From Dipteronia dyeriana (Eukaryota; Streptophyta; Magnoliopsida; Sapindales; Sapindaceae), in assembly GCA_032871835.1 (NCBI GenBank), contig CM065296.1, positions 51,861,288 to 51,925,287 on the forward strand: a stretch of 64,000 nt of DNA, read 5' to 3'. Shown here piece after piece: positions 12,246 through 23,836 of the stretch; position 1 is the first letter of the stretch; every line of letters begins with the position of its first letter. The position numbers and the translations under genes were made by a program. The notes under the pieces are model-generated. The model saw only the letters and a list, made by a program, of their open reading frames with translations. It was not told where the DNA came from and did not search any database.

Positions 12246-14300
12246 ATAGTTGCAATCCAGATCTGAAGACCAAGAAATAGCTAGATAACACTCTTGATAC
12301 CTTGGTTGCTACTTTCCCCAAGAAGGATCTGAGTGTAAGAGCATTGTTGCCATCCAGATCTCAAGACCAAGAAATAGCTAGATAGCGCTCTTGATGCCTT
12401 GGTCAGGCAACCACCTTCAAAAAGGATCTGAATGTAAGAGCATAGTTGCCATCCAGATCTTAAGACCAAGAAATAGCTAGATAACGCTCCTGATGCCTTG
12501 GTCGGGCTACCACCCCCAAGAAGGTTCTGAGTGAAAGAGCATAGTTGCCATCCAGATCTCAAGACCAAGGAATAGCTAGATAACGCTCCTGATGCCTTGG
12601 TCAGGATACCACTCCCAAGACGGATCTGAGTGTAAGAGCATAGTTTCCATCCAGATCTCAAGACCAAGAAATATCTAGATAGCACTCCTGAAGCCTTGGT
12701 CGGACTACCACGCCCAAGAAGGATATGAGTGTAAGAGCATAGTTGCCATCCAGATCACAAAATAAGGAAATAGTTAGGTAGCGCTCCTGATGCCTTGGTC
12801 GGGTTACCACCCCTAAAAAAAATCTAAGTGTAAGAGCATAGTTTCCATCCAGATCTCAAGACCAGGAAATTGCTAGGTAGCGCTCCTGATGCCTTGGTCG
12901 GAAAATAGCTAGATAGAGCTCCTGATGCCTAGGTCGGTCTACCACCCCCAAGAAGGGTCTGAGTGTAAGAGCATAGTTGCCATCCAGATCTCAAGACCAA
13001 GAAATAGGTAGATAATGGTCCTGATGCCTCGGTCGGGATACCACCCCCAAGAAGGTTCTGAGTGTAAGAGCATAGTTGCCATCCAGATCTCAAGACCAAG
13101 AAATAGCTAGATAACGCCCTTGATGCCTTGGTCGGACTACCACCCCCAAGAAGTTTCAGAGTGTAAGAGCATAATTGCCATCCAGATCTCGGGACCAAGA
13201 AATAGAAAGATAGGCATCCTTATGGCATGGTCTGGCTACCACCCCGAAGAAGGATCTGAGTGTAAGAGCATAGTTGCCATCCAGATATGAAGACCACGAA
13301 ATAGCAAGATACCGCTTCTGATGCCTTGGTCGGGATACCAGCCCTAAGAAGAATCTGAGTGTAAGATCATAGTTGCCATCCAGATCTCAGGACCAGGAAA
13401 TAGAAAGATAGGCATCCTTATGCCTTGGTCGGGCTACCACTCCTAAGATGGATCTGAGTGTAAGAGCGTAGTTGCCATCCAGATCTCAAGACCAAGAAAT
13501 AGCTAGATAACACTCCTGATGCCTTGGTCGGACTACCACCCCCAAGAAGGATCTGAGTGTAAGAGCATAGTTGCCATCCAGATCTCAAGACCAGGAAAAA
13601 GCTAGGTAGCGCTCCTGATGCCTTGGTAGCTCTCCCACCCCCAAGAAGGATCTGAGTGTAAGAGCATAGTTGCCATCCAGATCTCAAAACCAGGAAATAG
13701 CTAGGTAGCGCTCCTGATGCCTTGGTCGGGTTACCACCCCTAAAAAGAATCTAAGTGTAAGAGATAGTTGCCATCCAGATCTCAAGACAAGGAAATTGCT
13801 AGGTAGCGCTCCTGATGCCTTGGTCGGGAAATAGGTAGATAGAGCTCCTGATGCCTAGGTCGGTCTACCACCCCCAAGAAGGGTCTGAGTGTAAGAGCAT
13901 AGTTGCCATCAAGATCTCAAGACCAAGAAATAGGTAGATAATGGTCCTGATGCCTTGGTCGGGATACCACCCCCAAGAAGGTTCTAAGTGTAAGAGCATA
14001 GTTGCCATCCAGATCTCAAGACCAAGAAATAGCTAGATAACGCCCTTGATGCCTTGTTCGGACTACCACCCCCAAGAAGTTTCAGAGTGTAAGAGCATAG
14101 TTGCCATTCAGATCTCAAGACCAGGAAATAGCTAGGTAGCGCTCCTGATTCCTTGGTCGGGGAACCACCCCTAAGATGGATCTGAGTGAAAAAGCATAGT
14201 TGCCATCTAGATCTGAAGACCATGAAATAGCTAGATAGCGCTCTTGATGCCTTGGTCAGTCTACCACTCCCAAGAAGGGTTTGAATGTAAGAGCATAGTT
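12246..14300. repeat. ~926-bp HOR, two copies, one shorter by a monomer
   Basis: The AGATAGAGCTCC truncated monomers at 12,911 and 13,837 are 926 bp apart, but to their left the offset is only 828 bp. The first copy therefore lacks one 99-bp monomer, the TTGGTAGCTCTCCCACC type present near 13,620 in the second copy. Two further monomers mark this HOR: GAAGGTTCTGAGTG and GAAGTTTCAGAGTG. It is the same HOR family as the clean triplication at 21,050-23,836. Confidence 0.8.
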
Positions 14301-15378
14301 GTCATCATGATCTCAAGACCAGGAAATAGCTAGGTAGCGCTCCTTACGCCTTTGTAGGGCTACGGCCCCCAAAAAAGATCTGAGTGTAAAAGCATAGTTG
14401 CCATCCAGATCTCGGGACCAAGAAATAGCAAGATAGGCATCCTTATGGCATGGTCTGGCTACCACCCCGAAGAAGGATCTGAGTGTAAGAGCACAGTTGC
14501 CATCCAGATATGAAGACCAAGAAATAGCTAGATAGCGCTTCTGATGCCTTGGTCGGGCTACCACCCCAATGAAGAATCTGAGTGTAAGATCATAGTTGCC
14601 ATCCAGATCTCAGGACCAGGAAATAGAAAGATAGGCATCCTTATGCCTTGGTCGGGCTACCACTCCCAAGACGGATCTGAGTGTAAGAGCATAGTTGCCA
14701 TCCAGATCTCAAGACCAAGAAATAGCTAGATAGCACTCCTGATGCCTTGGTCGGACTACCACCCCCAAGAAGGATCTTAATGTAAGAGCATAGTTGCCAT
14801 CCATATCTCAAGACCAGGAAAAAGCTAGGTAGCGCTCATGATGCCTTGGTAGCTCTCCCACCCCCAAGAAGGATCTGAGTGTAAGAGCATAGTTGCCATC
14901 CAGATCTAAAAACAAGTAAATAGCTATTAAGCGCTCCTGATGCCTTGGTCGGGCTACCACCCCTAAAAAGGATCTAAGTGTAAGAGCATAGTTGCCATCC
15001 AGATCTCAAGACCAGGAAATAGCTAGGTAGCGCTCCTGATGCCTTGGTCGGGCTACCACCTCTAAAAAGGATCTAAGTGTAAGAGCATAGTTCCCATCCA
15101 GATCTCAAGACCAGAAAATAGCTAGGTAGCGCTCCTAATGCCTTGGTCGAAAAATAGCTCGATAGCCCTCCTAATGCCTTGATCGGGCTATCACCCCCAA
15201 AAAGGATCTGAGTGTAAGAGCATAGTTGCCATCCAGATCTCAAGACCAAGAAATAGCTAGATAGCACTCCTGATGCCTTGGTCAGACTACCACCCCCAAG
15301 AAGGATCTGAGTGTAAGAGCATAGTTGCCATCCAGATCTCAAGACCAGGAAAAAGCTAGGTAGCGCTTCTGATGCATT
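14301..15378. repeat. Mixed monomers including GGCATCCTTATGCC types
   Basis: About eleven monomers, starting with AGATAGGCATCC variants that also occur near 125, 7252, 16,430, 18,150 and 24,090. A truncated monomer follows at 15,149/15,150. No clean tandem HOR was resolved, and no other feature is visible. Confidence 0.75.
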
Positions 15379-16900
15379 GATCGGGCTACCACCTTTTAGA
15401 AGGGTCTAAGTTTAAGAGCATAGATGCCATCCAGATCTCAATATCAGAAAAAAGCTGGGTAGCGCTCCCGATGCCTTGGTCGCTCTACCACCTCCAAGAA
15501 GGATCTGAGTGTAAGAACATAGTTGCCATCCAGATCTCGAGATCAGTAAATAACTAGATAGAACTCATGATTCCTTGGTCGGGCTACCACCCCCAAGAAG
15601 GATCTGAGTGTAAGAGCATAATTGCCATCCAGATCTCATGACCAGGAAATGGTTAGATAGCGCTACTGATGCCTTGGTCGGGCTACCACCCCCAAGAAGG
15701 ATCAGTGTGTAAGAGCATAGTTGCCATCTAGATCTCAAGACCCGGAAATAGCTAGGTAGCGCTCCTGATGCCTTGGTCGGGCTACCACCCCCAAGAAGAG
15801 TCTGAGTGTAAGAGCATAGTTGCCATCCAAATCTCAAGACCAAGAAATAGCTATATAACGTTCCTGATGCCTTGGTCAGGATACCACTCCCAAGACGGAT
15901 CTGAGTGTAAGAGCATAGTTGCCATCCAGATCTCAAGACCAAGAAATAGCTAGATAGCACTCCTGATGCCTTGGTCAGACTACCACCCCCAAGAAGGATC
16001 TGAGTGTAAGAGCATAGTTGCCATCCAGATCTCAAGACCAGGAAAAAGCTAGGTAGCGCTCCTGATGCCTTGGTAGCTCTCCCACCCCCAAGAAGGATCT
16101 GTGTGTAAGAGTATAGTTGCCATCCATATCTCAATACCAGGAAATAGCTAGGTAGCGCTCCTGATGCCTTGGTCGGGCTACCACCCCTAAAAAGGATCTA
16201 AGTGTAAGAGCATAGTTGCCATCCAGATCTCAAGACCAGGAAATAGCTAGGTAGCGCTTCTGATGCCTTGGTCGGGCTACCACCCTTAAGAAGGATCAGA
16301 GTGTAAAAGCATAGTTGCCATCTAGATCTGAAGACCATGAAATAGCTAGATAGCGCTCCTGCTGCCTTGGTCAGTCTACCACGTCCAAGAAGGGTTTGAA
16401 TGTATGAGCATAGTTGTCATCCAGATCTCAAGACCAAGAAATAGCTAGGTGGCGCTCCTTATGCCTCTGTCGGGCTACGGCCCCCAAAAAGGATCTGAGT
16501 GTAAAAGCATAGTTGCCATCCAGATCTCGGGACCAAGAAATAGCAAGATAGGCATCCTTATGCCATGGTCGGGCAACAACCCCTAAGAAGGATCTAAGTG
16601 TAAGAGCATAGTTGCCATCCAGATCTAAAGACCAGGAAATAGCTAGATAGCGCTTCTGATGCCTTGGTTGGGCTACCACCCCTTAGAAGAATCTGAGTGT
16701 AAGAGCATAGTTGCCATCCAGATCTCTGGACCAGGAAATAGAAAGATAGGCATCCTTATGCCTTGGTCGGGCTACCACCCCTAAGAAGGATTTGAGTGTA
16801 AGAGCATAGTTTTCATCCAGATCTGAAGACCAGGAAATAGCTAGATAGCGCTTCTGATGCCTTGGTAAGGCTACCACTCTAAGAAGGATCTAAGTGTAAG
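15379..16900. repeat. Displaced copy of 5,870-7,700 with an internal loss
   Basis: The run starting near 15,379 follows 5870-6720 at an offset of about 9,509 bp, for example AAAAGCTGGG at 5941 and 15,450. It shares the rare AGACCCGGAAATAGC variant at about 6,228 and 15,737. From about 16,310 it follows 7130-7700 at an offset of 9,176 bp. About 333 bp (a little over three monomers, including a truncated one) present between these segments in the left copy are absent here. Confidence 0.75.
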
Positions 16901-16989
16901 AGCATAGTTGCTATTCAGATCTCGAGACCAGGAAATTGCTAGATAGGCCTCATAATTCCTTGGTCGGGCTACAACCAACAAGAAGGATC

Positions 16990-18510
16990 TGAGTGTAAGA
17001 GCATAGTTGCAATCCAGATCTGAAGACCAAGAAATAGCTAGATAACACTCCTGATACCTTGGTTGCTACATTCCCCAAGAAGGATCTGAGTGTAAGAGCA
17101 TTGTTGCCATCTATATCTCAAGACTAAGAAATAGCTAGATAGCGCTCTTGATGCCTTGGTCAGGCAACCACCTTCAAAAAGGATCTGAATGTAAGAGCAT
17201 AGTTGCCATCCAGATCTCAAGACCAAGAAATAGCTAGATAACGCTCCTGATGCCTTGGTCGGGCTACCACCCCCAAAAAGGTTCTGAGTGAAAGAGCATA
17301 GTTGCCATCCAGATCTCAAGACCAAGAAATAGCTAGATAACGCTCCTGATGCCTTGGTAAGGATACCACTCCCAAGACGGATCTGAGTGTAAGATCATAG
17401 TTTCCATCCAGATCTCAAGACCAAGAAATATCTAGATAGCACTCCTGATGCCTTGGTCGGAATACCACCCCCAAGAAGGATCTGAGTGTAAGAGCATAGT
17501 TGCCATCCAGATCTCAAAACCAGGAAATAGTTAGGTAGCGCTCCTGATGCCTTGGTCGGGCTACCACCCCTAAAAAGAATCTAAGTGTAAGAGCATAGTT
17601 GCCATCCAGATCTCAAGACCAGGAAATTTCTAGGTAGCGCTCCTGATGCCTTGGTCGGGAAATAGCTAGATAGAGCTCCTGATGCCTTGGTCGGTCTACC
17701 ACCCCCAAGAAGGGTTTGAGTGTAAGAGCATAGTTTCCATCCAGATCTCAAGACCAAGAAATAGGTAGATAATGGTCCTGATGCCTTGGTCGGGATACCA
17801 CCCCCAAGAAGGTTCTGAGTGTAAGAGCATAGTTAGCATCCAGATCTCAAGACCAAGAAATAGCTAGATAACGCCCTTGATGCCTTGGTCGGACTACCAC
17901 CCCCAAGAAGTTTCAGAGTGTAAGAGCATAGTTGCCATTCAGATCTCAAGACCAGGAAATAGCTAGGTAGCGCTCCCGATGCCTTGGTCGGGCAACCACC
18001 CCTAAGAAGGATCTGAGTGTAAAAGCATAGTTGTCATCTAGATCTGAAGACCATGAAATAGCTAGATAACGCTCCTGATGCCTTGGTCAGTCTACCACTC
18101 CCAAGAAGGGTTTGAATGTAAGAGCATAGTTGTCATCCAGATCTCAAGACCAGGAAATAGCTAGGTAGCACTCCCGATGCCTTTGTCGGGCTACGGCCCC
18201 CAAAAAAGATCTGAGTGTAAAAGCATAGTTGCCATCCAGATCTCGGGACCAAGAAATAGCAAGATAGGCATCCTTATGCCATGGTCGGGCTACCACTCCT
18301 AAGAAGGATCTGAGTGTAAGAGGATAGTTGCCATCCAGATATGAAGACCACGAAATAGCTAGATAGCGCTTCTGATGCCTTGGTCGCGCTACCACCCTTA
18401 AGAAGAATCTGAGTGTAAGATCATAGTTGCCATCCAGATCTTAAGACCAGGAAATAGCTAGATAGGCATCCTTATGCCTTGGTCGGGCTACCACCCCTTA
18501 GAAGGATCTG
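16990..18510. repeat. Displaced copy of 12,230-13,900
   Basis: The offset is a constant 4,757 bp: CTTGGTTGCT at 12,301 and 17,058, and the truncated monomer at 12,911 and 17,668. A monomer missing two bases in the GGTCGGGCTAC box marks the left edge in both. After about 18,000 the run continues into GGCATCCTTATGCC monomers like those near 14,310. Confidence 0.8.
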
Positions 18511-18948
18511 AGTGTAAGAGCATAGTTTCCATCCAGATCTTAAGACCAGGAAATAGCTAGATAGCGCTTCTGATGCCTTGGTTAGGCTACCACTCTAAGA
18601 ATGATCTAAGTGTAAGAGCATAGTTGCTATTCAGATCTCGAGACCAGGAAATAGCTAGATAGGCCTCATAATCCTTTGGTCGGGCTACAACCAACAGGAA
18701 GGATCTGAGTGTAAGAGCATAGTTGCAATCCAGATCTGAAGACCAAGAAATATCTAGATAACACTCCTGATACCTTGGTTGCTACCATCCCCAAGAAGGA
18801 TCTGAGTGTAAGAGCATTGTTTCCATCCAGATCTTAGGACCAAGAAATAGCTAGATAGCGCTCTTGATGCCGTGGTCAGGCAACCACCTTCAAAAAGGAT
18901 CTGAATGTAAGAGCATAGTTGCCATCCAGATCTCAAGACCAAGAAATA

Positions 18949-19344
18949 GCTAGATAACGCTCTTGATGCCTCGATCGGGCTACCACCCCCAAGAAGGTTC
19001 TGAGTGATAGAGCATAGTTGCCATCCAGATTGCAAGACCAAGAAATAGATAGATAGCGCTCCTGATGCCTTGGTCGGGCTACCACCCCTAAGAGGGATTT
19101 GAGTGTAAGAGCATAGTTGCCATCTAGATCTGAAGACCAAGAAATAACTAGATAACGCTCTTGATGCCTTGGTCGGGCTACCACCCCCAAGAAGGTTCTG
19201 AGTGATAGAGCATAGTTGCCATCCAGATTGCAAGACCAAGAAATAGATAGATAGCTCTCCTGATGCCTTGGTCTGGCTACCACCCCTAAGAGGGATCTGA
19301 GTGTAAGAGCATAGTTGCCATCTAGATCTGAAGACCAAGAAATT
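18949..19344. repeat. Second 198-bp monomer-pair duplication
   Basis: Two adjacent 198-bp units share private variants such as GAGTGATAGAGCATAG (at 19,003 and 19,201), CCAGATTGCAAGACC and AGATAGATAGC. The pair is embedded among ordinary monomers. A third, diverged relative lies near 19,890-20,090. It shows that two-monomer duplications occurred independently of the large HORs. Confidence 0.85.
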
Positions 19345-21048
19345 GCTAGATAGCGCTTCTGATGCCTTGATCGGGATACCACCCCTAATAAGGGTCTAAG
19401 TTTAAGAGCATAGTTGCCATCCAGATCTCAATATCAGAAAAAAGTTAGGTAGCGCTCCTGATGCCTTGGTCTCTCTACCACCTCCAAGGAGGATTTGAGT
19501 GTAAGAGCATAGTTGCCATCCAGATCTCAAGATCAAGAAATAACTAGATAGAACTCATGATGCCTAGGTCAGGCTACCAACCCAAGAATTATCTGAGTGT
19601 AAGAGCATAGTTGCCATCCAGATCTCATGACCAGGAAATAGCTAGATAGCGCTCCTGATGCCTTGGTCAGGCTACCATCCCCAAGAAGGATTTAAGTGTA
19701 AGAGCATTGTTTCCATCCAGATCTCGAGACCAGAAAATAGGTCGATAGCCCTCCTAATGCCTTGGTCGGGCTATCACCCCCAAGAAGGATCTGAGTGTAA
19801 GAGCATAGTTCCCATCCAGATCTCGAGACCAGGAAATAGCTTGATAGCCCTTCTAATCCCTTGGTCGGGCTACCACCCCTAAGAAGGATCTATGTGAAAG
19901 AGCATAGTTGCCATCCAGATCGCAAGACCAAGAAATAGATAGATAGCGCTCCTGATGCCTTGGTCGGGCTACCACCCCTAAGAGGGATCTGAGTGTAAGA
20001 GAATAGTTGTCTTCTAGATCTGAAGACCAAGAAATTGCTAGATAGCGCTTTTGATGCCTTGATCGAGCTACCACCTCTAATAAGGGTCTAAGTTTAAGAG
20101 CATAGTTGCCATCCAGATCTCAATATCAGAAAAAAACTAGGTAGCGCTCCTGATGCTTTGGTCGTTCTACCACCTCCAAAAAGGATCTGAGTGTAAGAGC
20201 ATAGTTGCCATCCAGATCTCGAGATCAGGAAATAACAAGATAAAACTCATGATGCCTAGGTCGGTCTACCACCCCAAGAAAGATCTGAGTGTAAGAACAT
20301 AATTGCCATCCAGATCTCATGACTAGGAAATAGCTAGATAGCGCTCCTGATGCCTTTGTCAGGCTACCATCCTAAAGAAGGATATAAGTGTAAGAGCATT
20401 GTTGCCATCCAGATCTCACGACCAGAAAATAGCTCGATAGCCCTCCTAATGCCTTGGTCGGGCTATCACCCCCAAAAAGGATCTGAGTGTAAGAGCATAG
20501 TTGCCATCCAGATCTCGAGACCAGGAAATAGCTTGGTAGCCCTCATAATCCCTTGGTCGGGCTACCACCGAAAAGAAGGATCTAAGTGTAAGAGCATAGT
20601 TGTCATCAAGATCTCAAGACTAGGAAAAAGCTAGGTAGCTCTCTTGATGCCTTGGTCGGGCAACCACCCCCAAGATGGATCTGAGTATAAGAGCATAGTT
20701 GCCATCAAATCTAGAGACTAGGAAATAGCTAGATAGACCACATGATGCCTTGGTCGGGCTTTTACCCTAAAGAAGGATCTAAGTGTAAGAGCATAGTTGC
20801 CATCAAGATCTTTAGACCAAAAAATAGCTAGATAGCGCTCCTGATGCCTTGGTCGGGCTACCACCCCCAAGAAGAATATGAGTGTAAGAGCAAGGTTGCC
20901 ATCCAGATCTCAAGACCAAGAAATAGATAGATAGCTCTTCTGATGCCTTGATCGGGCTACCACCCTTAAGAAGTGTCTAAGTTTAAGAGCATAGATGCCA
21001 TCTAGATCTCAATATCAGAAAAAAGCTAGGTAGCGCTCCCGATGCATT
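19345..21048. repeat. Monomers related to the 3,770 and 10,105 blocks
   Basis: Runs such as TCATGACTAGGAAATAGC, then GATATAAGTGTAAGAGC, then GCTATCACCCCC recur here from about 19,560 and again from about 20,260. They follow the order at 3770 and 10,105, but with more substitutions. No truncated monomer is present in this copy, so it may represent a state before, or without, the 63-bp deletion. Confidence 0.72.
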
Positions 21049-21049
21049 G

Positions 21050-23836
21050 GTCGCTCTACCACCTCCAAGAAGGATCTGAGTGTAAGAGCATAGTTGCCAT
21101 CCAGATCTCGAGATCAGGAAATAACTAGATAGAACTCATGATTCCTTGGTCGGGCTACCACCCCCAAGAAGGATCTTAGTGTAAGAGCATAGTTGCCATC
21201 CAGATCTCATGACAAGGAAATGGTTAGGTAGCGCTACTGATGCCCTGGTCGGGCTACCACCCTCAAGAAGGATCAGAGTGTAAGAGCATAGTTGCCATCT
21301 AGATCTCAAGACCAGGAAATAGCTACGTAGCGCTGCTGATGCCTTGGTCTGGCTACCACCCAAAAGAAGAGTCTGAGTGTAAGAGCATAGTTGCCATCCA
21401 GATCTCAAGACCAAGAAATAGCTAGATAACGCTCCTGATGCCTTGTTCAGGATACCACTCTTAAGACGGATCTGAGTGTAAGAGCATAGTTGCCATCCAG
21501 ATCTCAAGACCAAGAAATAGCTAGATAGCACTCCTGATGCCTTGGTCGGACAACCACCCCCAAGAAGGATCTGAGTGTAAGAGCATAGTTGCCATCCAGA
21601 TCTCAAAACCAGGAAATAGCTAGGTAGCGCTCCTGATGCCTTGGTCTGGCTACCACCCTTAAAAAGGATCTAAGTGTAAGAGTATAGTGGCCATCCAGAT
21701 CTCAAGACCAGGAAATTGCTAGGTAGCGCTCCTAATGCCTTGGTCGGGAAATAGCTAGATAGAGCTCCTGATGCCTTGGTCGGTCTACCACCCCCAAGAA
21801 GGGTCTAAGTGTAAAAGCATAGTTGCCATCCAGATCTTAAGACCAGGAAATAGGTAGATAATGCTTCTGATACCTTGGGCCGGATACCACCCCCCAAGAA
21901 GGTTCTGACTGTAACAGCATAGTTGCCATTCAGATCTCAAAACCAAGAAATAGCTAGATAACGCCCTTGATGCCTTGGTCGCTCTACCACCTCCAAGAAG
22001 GATCTGAGTGTAAGAGCATAGTTGCCATCCAGATCTCGAGATCAGGAAATAACTAGATAGAACTCATGATTCCTTTGTCGGGCTACCACCCCCAAGAAGG
22101 ATCTTAGTGTAAGAGCATAGTTGCCATCCAGATCTCATGACAAGGAAATGGTTAGGTAGCGCTACTGATGCCCTGGTCGGGCTACCACCCTCAAGAAGGA
22201 TCAGAGTGTAAGAGCATAGTTGCCATCTAGATCTCAAGACCAGGAAATAGCTACGTAGCGCTGCTGATGCCTTGGTCTGGCTACCACCCAAAAGAAGAGT
22301 CTGAGTGTAAGAGCATAGTTGCCATCCAGATCTCAAGACCAAGAAATAGCTAGATAACGCTCCTAATGCCTTGTTCAGGATACCACTCTTAAGACGGATC
22401 TGAGTGTAAGAGCATAGTTGCCATCCAGATCTCAAGACCAAGAAATAGCTAGATAGCACTCCTGATGCCTTGGTCGGACAACCACCCCCAAGAAGGATCT
22501 GAGTGTAAGAGCATAGTTGCCATCCAGATCTCAAAACCAAGAAATAGCTAGGTAGCGCTCCTGATGCCTTGGTCTGGCTACCACCCTTAAAAAGGATCTA
22601 AGTGTAAGAGTATAGTGGCCATCCAGATCTCAAGACCAGGAAATTTCTAGGTAGCGCTCCTAATGCCTTGGTCGGGAAATAGCTAGATAGAGCTCCTGAT
22701 GCCTTGGTCGGTCTACCACCCCCAAGAAGGGTCTGAGTGTAAAAGCATAGTTGCCATCCAGATCTTAAGACCAGGAAATAGGTAGATAATGCTTCTGATG
22801 CCTTGGGCCGGATACCACCCCCCAAGAAGGTTCTGACTGTAACAGCATAGTTGCCATTCAGATCTCAAAACCAAGAAATAGCTAGATAACGCCCTTGATG
22901 CCTTGGTCGCTCTACCACCTCCAAGAAGGATCTGAGTGTAAGAGCATAGTTGCCATCCAGATCTCGAGATCAGGAAATAACTAGATAGAACTCATGATTC
23001 CTTGGTCGGGCTACCACCCCCAAGAAGGATCTTAGTGTAAGAGCATAGTTGCCATCCAGATCTCATGACAAGGAAATGGTTAGGTAGCGCTACTGATGCC
23101 CTGGTCGGGCTACCACCCTCAAGAAGGATCAGAGTGTAAGAGCATAGTTGCCATCTAGATCTCAAGACCAGGAAATAGCTACGTAGCGCTGCTGATGCCT
23201 TGGTCTGGCTACCACCCAAAAGAAGAGTCTGAGTGTAAGAGCATAGTTGCCATCCAGATCTCAAGACCAAGAAATAGCTAGATAACGCTCCTAATGCCTT
23301 GTTCAGGATACCACTCTTAAGACGGATCTAAGTGTAAGAGCATAGTTGCCATCCAGATCTCAAGACCAAGAAATAGCTAGATAGCACTCCTGATGCCTTG
23401 GTCGGACAACCACCCCCAAGAAGGATCTGAGTGTAAGAGCATAGTTGCCATCCAGATCTCAAAACCAAGAAATAGCTAGGTAGCGCTCCTGATGCCTTGG
23501 TCTGGCTACCACCCTTAAAAAGGATCTAAGTGTAAGAGTATAGTGGCCATCCAGATCTCAAGACCAGGAAATTGCTAGGTAGCGCTCCTAATGCCTTGGT
23601 CGGGAAATAGCTAGATAGAGCTCCTGATGCCTTGGTCGGTCTACCACCCCCAAGAAGGGTCTGAGTGTAAAAGCATAGTTGCCATCCAGATCTTAAGACC
23701 AGGAAATAGGTAGATAATGCTTCTGATGCCTTGGGCCGGATACCACCCCCCAAGAAGGTTCTGACTGTAACAGCATAGTTGCCATTCAGATCTCAAAACC
23801 AAGAAATAGCTAGATAACGCCCTTGATGCCTTGGTC
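21050..23836. repeat. 928-bp HOR, three tandem copies
   Basis: Copies run from about 21,051, 21,979 and 22,907, anchored on TCGCTCTACC at exactly 928-bp spacing. Each holds nine 99-bp monomers, one 36-bp truncated monomer (junctions 21,748, 22,676 and 23,604) and a 1-bp expansion of a C-run (CCACCCCCCAAG), giving 891 + 36 + 1 = 928. The copies differ by only a few substitutions. The third ends at about 23,836, where GGTCGGACTACC replaces GGTCGCTCTACC. This is the cleanest HOR in the left third. Confidence 0.95.
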
